From NCBI RefSeq assembly GCF_030504645.1, contig NZ_JAUKWQ010000008.1, forward strand, positions 1-64,000: a stretch of DNA of 64,000 bases. Reading direction: 5' to 3'. The DNA is from Rhizobium oryzicola. Lineage in GTDB: Bacteria > Pseudomonadota > Alphaproteobacteria > Rhizobiales > Rhizobiaceae. The notes below the pieces were generated by a model. The model saw nothing but the letters and a program-made list of their open reading frames with translations. It was not told the origin of the DNA and ran no database searches. Positions 61,497-64,000 of the stretch are shown in pieces (within the stretch, counting starts at the first letter, position 1; each line of letters starts with the position of its first letter). The position numbers and the translations under genes were made by a program.

Positions 61497-64000
61497 ATGG
61501 CGATCCCCGCAGAGACCCTGAACACCCGACCACAGCCCGCCGATGCGCCCCGCATCTACTACGTTCATCCTCTGCTTCTGCGGGGACAGGAAAGCTGGCT
61601 TGCCGTTTTCGACCATGCGGCGCGGCTCGGATTCGACACAATCCTCTCTGCTCCTCTGTTCGTCCGAGGAAAAGGCGCAAGCATCTTCGTCTCCAGAAAT
61701 CGGCACCATGTAGAGCCCGGTCTTGGTTTGGGAGACACAATCAGCGAAGCCATCGCCCCTCTGGCTGAACAGGCACAGGGACGAGGCCTGCGCCTCATGC
61801 TGGATCTCGTGCTCGACCGAACTGCCAGCGACGAGGCGGAACAACCGCCTGTGGTCGCCGATCCACGCAAGTCGCCGGAAGATCGCGCTGCAAAACCGGT
61901 CGACCTGCAAAATGATCAACAGGCGCTGGAGGATTGGCAGCGCGTAGTCTCGGAACTTATCGCGGCAGGCGTTTCCGGTTTCCGCTGCCTTGGCTTGGAG
62001 CGCACACCGCTGGAAGTCTGGCGCACCCTCATCGCGCAAGCAAGGCAAGCCAATGCGGATATCGAATTTCTGGCATGGACACCAGGAACAAGCTTTGACT
62101 TGCGCCGCAGGCTTGGAGACATCGGCTTTAATGGCACCTTCTCGTCACTCGCCTGGTGGGATCTCGACGGGCGCTGGTTCGTCGAGGAATACGAGATCCA
62201 GCGTCGGCTCGGCTACCAGATCACCTTTCCAGAAGCGCCCTTCAACAAGCGCGTCGCTCACGGCACCGAAAGCCTGGAAGTCCTGCAGCGTCGCGCACAG
62301 CGCACACTTCAGCTCTCGGCCACGCTGGGCGAGGGCCTGATGATCCCGATGGGTTTCGAGTTCGGCGCCACTACGCCGCTCGATCCGACTTACGGGGATG
62401 GCGGTGGTTTGCGGGCGCTTGCCGAACGCGGTTGCTATGATCTGACGGAAACGATCCGGCAGACGAACCGCCTGATCGAAAAGGACAGCGGCACCTATTA
62501 CCGTGCGCCGCTTCAGCTGATTTCGACCAGCAAGACACCTGCACTGGCACTTCTGCGCCCGGAACGGGAAGATCTGCGCTCCTCCGGCCGCATCCGTGCC
62601 GTCGTCGTCAACCGCGATGTGCGGCGCCCGACTCCTGCCCCGCTCAATGCCCTGCGTGAAGCTGCATCCGCCTTCCTGCCGCTAAAGGATCCGGCAACCG
62701 GCGATGCGCTGCCATCCGGCAACCTTCGCCTGAAACCGGCTGAACTACGGATCATGGAAGGTGCCAATTCTCCCTTCGTGATCGGGAAAGTGGAACTACC
62801 GGACGCGGCAGCGGCTGCCGCATCACCCCGGCTGGCGATCGAGAAAATTACACCCTCCGTCGATGAGGGACGCTTTGCAGTCAAACGCGTTGTCGGTGAA
62901 ACCGTCCGCGTCGAGGCCGATGTTTTCGGGGATGGCCATGATCCGATTTCCGCGAGCCTCTCCTGGCGGGCAGCGGATGAGGACGCCTGGACGGAAGTAC
63001 CGATGCAGCTGGTGGAGAACGATCGCTGGCGGGCAGAGTTTACCCCGCGCCGGATTGGCCGCCATGAGTTTGCGGTGGAAGGCTGGCGCAACCCCTTCGC
63101 CATCTTCCGCTATGAGCTTTCCAAGAAGCATGAGGCGCGGCTCGACCTGCATCTGGAGCTTCAGGAAGGCGCCAATCTCGTTCGTGACGCTGCGGAAGGC
63201 ACTGAACCTGAGCTGGCAGAACAGCTGCGCAAGCTGTTGCAACAGCTGGAGGAGAGCACACCGGAGCGGAAGACCGAGCTTCTGCTGGCACCTGACACCT
63301 TTGCGCTGATGGCGCGCGCCGACCAGCGCCCTCACCGCGTGCGATCGACCGCCATGGTGCTGGATGCAGAGCGAAAGGAAGCTGCCTTTGCCAGCTGGTA
63401 CGAGTTGTTTCCGCGCTCGCAAAGCGGCGACCCGAACCGGCACGGCACCTTTGATGATGTCATCCGTCGCCTGCCCGCCATCAAGGAGATGGGGTTCGAT
63501 GTCGTCTACTTCCCACCCATCCACCCGATCGGCCGCACCAACCGCAAGGGCCGCAACAACACGCTGCAGGCCGGTCCCAATGATCCGGGCAGCCCCTATG
63601 GCATCGGTTCGGAGGCCGGCGGCCATGAGGCGATCCACCCGGAACTGGGCACCTTTGAAGACTTCCGCCGGCTGATTGCAGCAGCCTCCGATCAAGGGAT
63701 GGAGATTGCCTTGGACCTCGCCATCCAGGCCTCACCAGACCATCCGTGGCTGAAGGAGCATCCCGGCTGGTTCGACTGGCGACCGGATGGAACGATCCGC
63801 TACGCGGAAAACCCGCCGAAGAAATACGAGGATATCGTCAACGTCGATTTCTACGCCAAGGACGCGGTGCCGGAACTCTGGCAGACGCTGCGGGATATCG
63901 TGCAGAAATGGGTAGATCAGGGCGTCAAGCTGTTCCGCGTGGACAACCCGCACACCAAGCCGTTCCCCTTCTGGGAATGGCTGATCGCCGACATCCGCGC
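61497..64000 (+). CDS. glgE: maltosyltransferase GlgE with long N-terminal extension, 3' end outside window
   Basis: At least 834 residues, running off the window. GlgE transfers maltosyl units from maltose 1-phosphate to alpha-1,4-glucan. The GlgE part starts near residue 443 with the N-terminal beta domain (IEKITPSVDEGRFAV) and continues into a GH13 barrel. ASWYELFPRS, PPIHPIGRTNRKGRNN and the nucleophile D816 in FRVDNPHTKP are diagnostic. The first 440 residues form an extra domain that itself resembles an amylase barrel without obvious catalytic residues. ATG 61497 has only a weak site upstream. treS/glgB genes probably follow. Confidence 0.92.
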   Translation, partial: MAIPAETLNTRPQPADAPRIYYVHPLLLRGQESWLAVFDHAARLGFDTILSAPLFVRGKGASIFVSRNRHHVEPGLGLGDTISEAIAPLAEQAQGRGLRLMLDLVLDRTASDEAEQPPVVADPRKSPEDRAAKPVDLQNDQQALEDWQRVVSELIAAGVSGFRCLGLERTPLEVWRTLIAQARQANADIEFLAWTPGTSFDLRRRLGDIGFNGTFSSLAWWDLDGRWFVEEYEIQRRLGYQITFPEAPFNKRVAHGTESLEVLQRRAQRTLQLSATLGEGLMIPMGFEFGATTPLDPTYGDGGGLRALAERGCYDLTETIRQTNRLIEKDSGTYYRAPLQLISTSKTPALALLRPEREDLRSSGRIRAVVVNRDVRRPTPAPLNALREAASAFLPLKDPATGDALPSGNLRLKPAELRIMEGANSPFVIGKVELPDAAAAAASPRLAIEKITPSVDEGRFAVKRVVGETVRVEADVFGDGHDPISASLSWRAADEDAWTEVPMQLVENDRWRAEFTPRRIGRHEFAVEGWRNPFAIFRYELSKKHEARLDLHLELQEGANLVRDAAEGTEPELAEQLRKLLQQLEESTPERKTELLLAPDTFALMARADQRPHRVRSTAMVLDAERKEAAFASWYELFPRSQSGDPNRHGTFDDVIRRLPAIKEMGFDVVYFPPIHPIGRTNRKGRNNTLQAGPNDPGSPYGIGSEAGGHEAIHPELGTFEDFRRLIAAASDQGMEIALDLAIQASPDHPWLKEHPGWFDWRPDGTIRYAENPPKKYEDIVNVDFYAKDAVPELWQTLRDIVQKWVDQGVKLFRVDNPHTKPFPFWEWLIADIR

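Overview
The window looks like a chromosomal segment of a Rhizobiaceae alphaproteobacterium (Rhizobium/Agrobacterium-like). The main evidence is the complete acpXL-fabZXL-fabF2XL-fabF1XL-adhXL-lpxXL cluster for the very-long-chain acyl group of lipid A (31188-36620). Supporting signs are BA14K, DUF982 and DUF6074-type small proteins, short palindromic intergenic repeats of the kind common in this family, and high GC in coding regions. There is no rRNA, CRISPR array, prophage or intact IS. One tRNA, Lys(CUU), is present.

Layout. 1-2592: left-edge gene start, a gene-poor repeat-bearing stretch, two uncharacterised small genes and dusA. 2820-6847: a bufferin-type RiPP metallophore operon (DUF2282 precursor, DUF692 MNIO enzyme, DUF2063 partner, DoxX protein) followed by an ECF sigma factor and its NrsF (DUF1109) anti-sigma. 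6801-8734: a LysR regulator divergent from an aldo/keto reductase. 8769-19475: a ROK regulator divergent from a complete peptide/opine-class ABC transporter, then a UxuA-like enzyme, an alginate-export-type porin, a FAH-family hydrolase and a gamma carbonic anhydrase. This looks like a sugar-acid uptake and breakdown locus. 19582-20784: a diguanylate cyclase.

20792-25258: the zinc regulon. znuA diverges from znuCB-zur, and a COG0523 GTPase follows. Three related Zur-box-like sites tie these together. 25300-30900: a lower-GC membrane protein, an aldo/keto reductase, an MBL hydrolase, gnd and a SRPBCC protein. 31188-36620: the lipid A cluster. 36768-42702: nucleoside hydrolase, TSUP permease, cobinamide kinase, a betaine-type binding protein, an entericidin and a formyltransferase-like enzyme. 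42769-47593: LysR, DUF1127, a GlxA-like AraC regulator and two paralogous tandem-receiver proteins, one with a GGDEF domain. 47759-55682: a dimethylglycine-dehydrogenase-like enzyme, an HTH regulator divergent from a methyltransferase, a large MscS channel, a GlsB-type protein and a UPF0303 protein. 56002-61335: tRNA-Lys, small proteins, a structured 360-bp element, a nuclease-like protein, a two-repeat BA14K protein and a Cache-PAS-GGDEF protein. 61497 to the end: the 5' part of glgE.

The most unusual item is the 360-bp element at 57184-57543. It has no credible ORF, is closed by about 34-bp terminal inverted arms and is packed with nested perfect hairpins. One arm supplies the stop codon of the neighbouring nuclease-like gene. 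The bufferin operon with a matching ECF-type promoter and the Zur-site set are the clearest regulatory systems. Homology calls are by recognition of motifs and gene order only; no database search was run.
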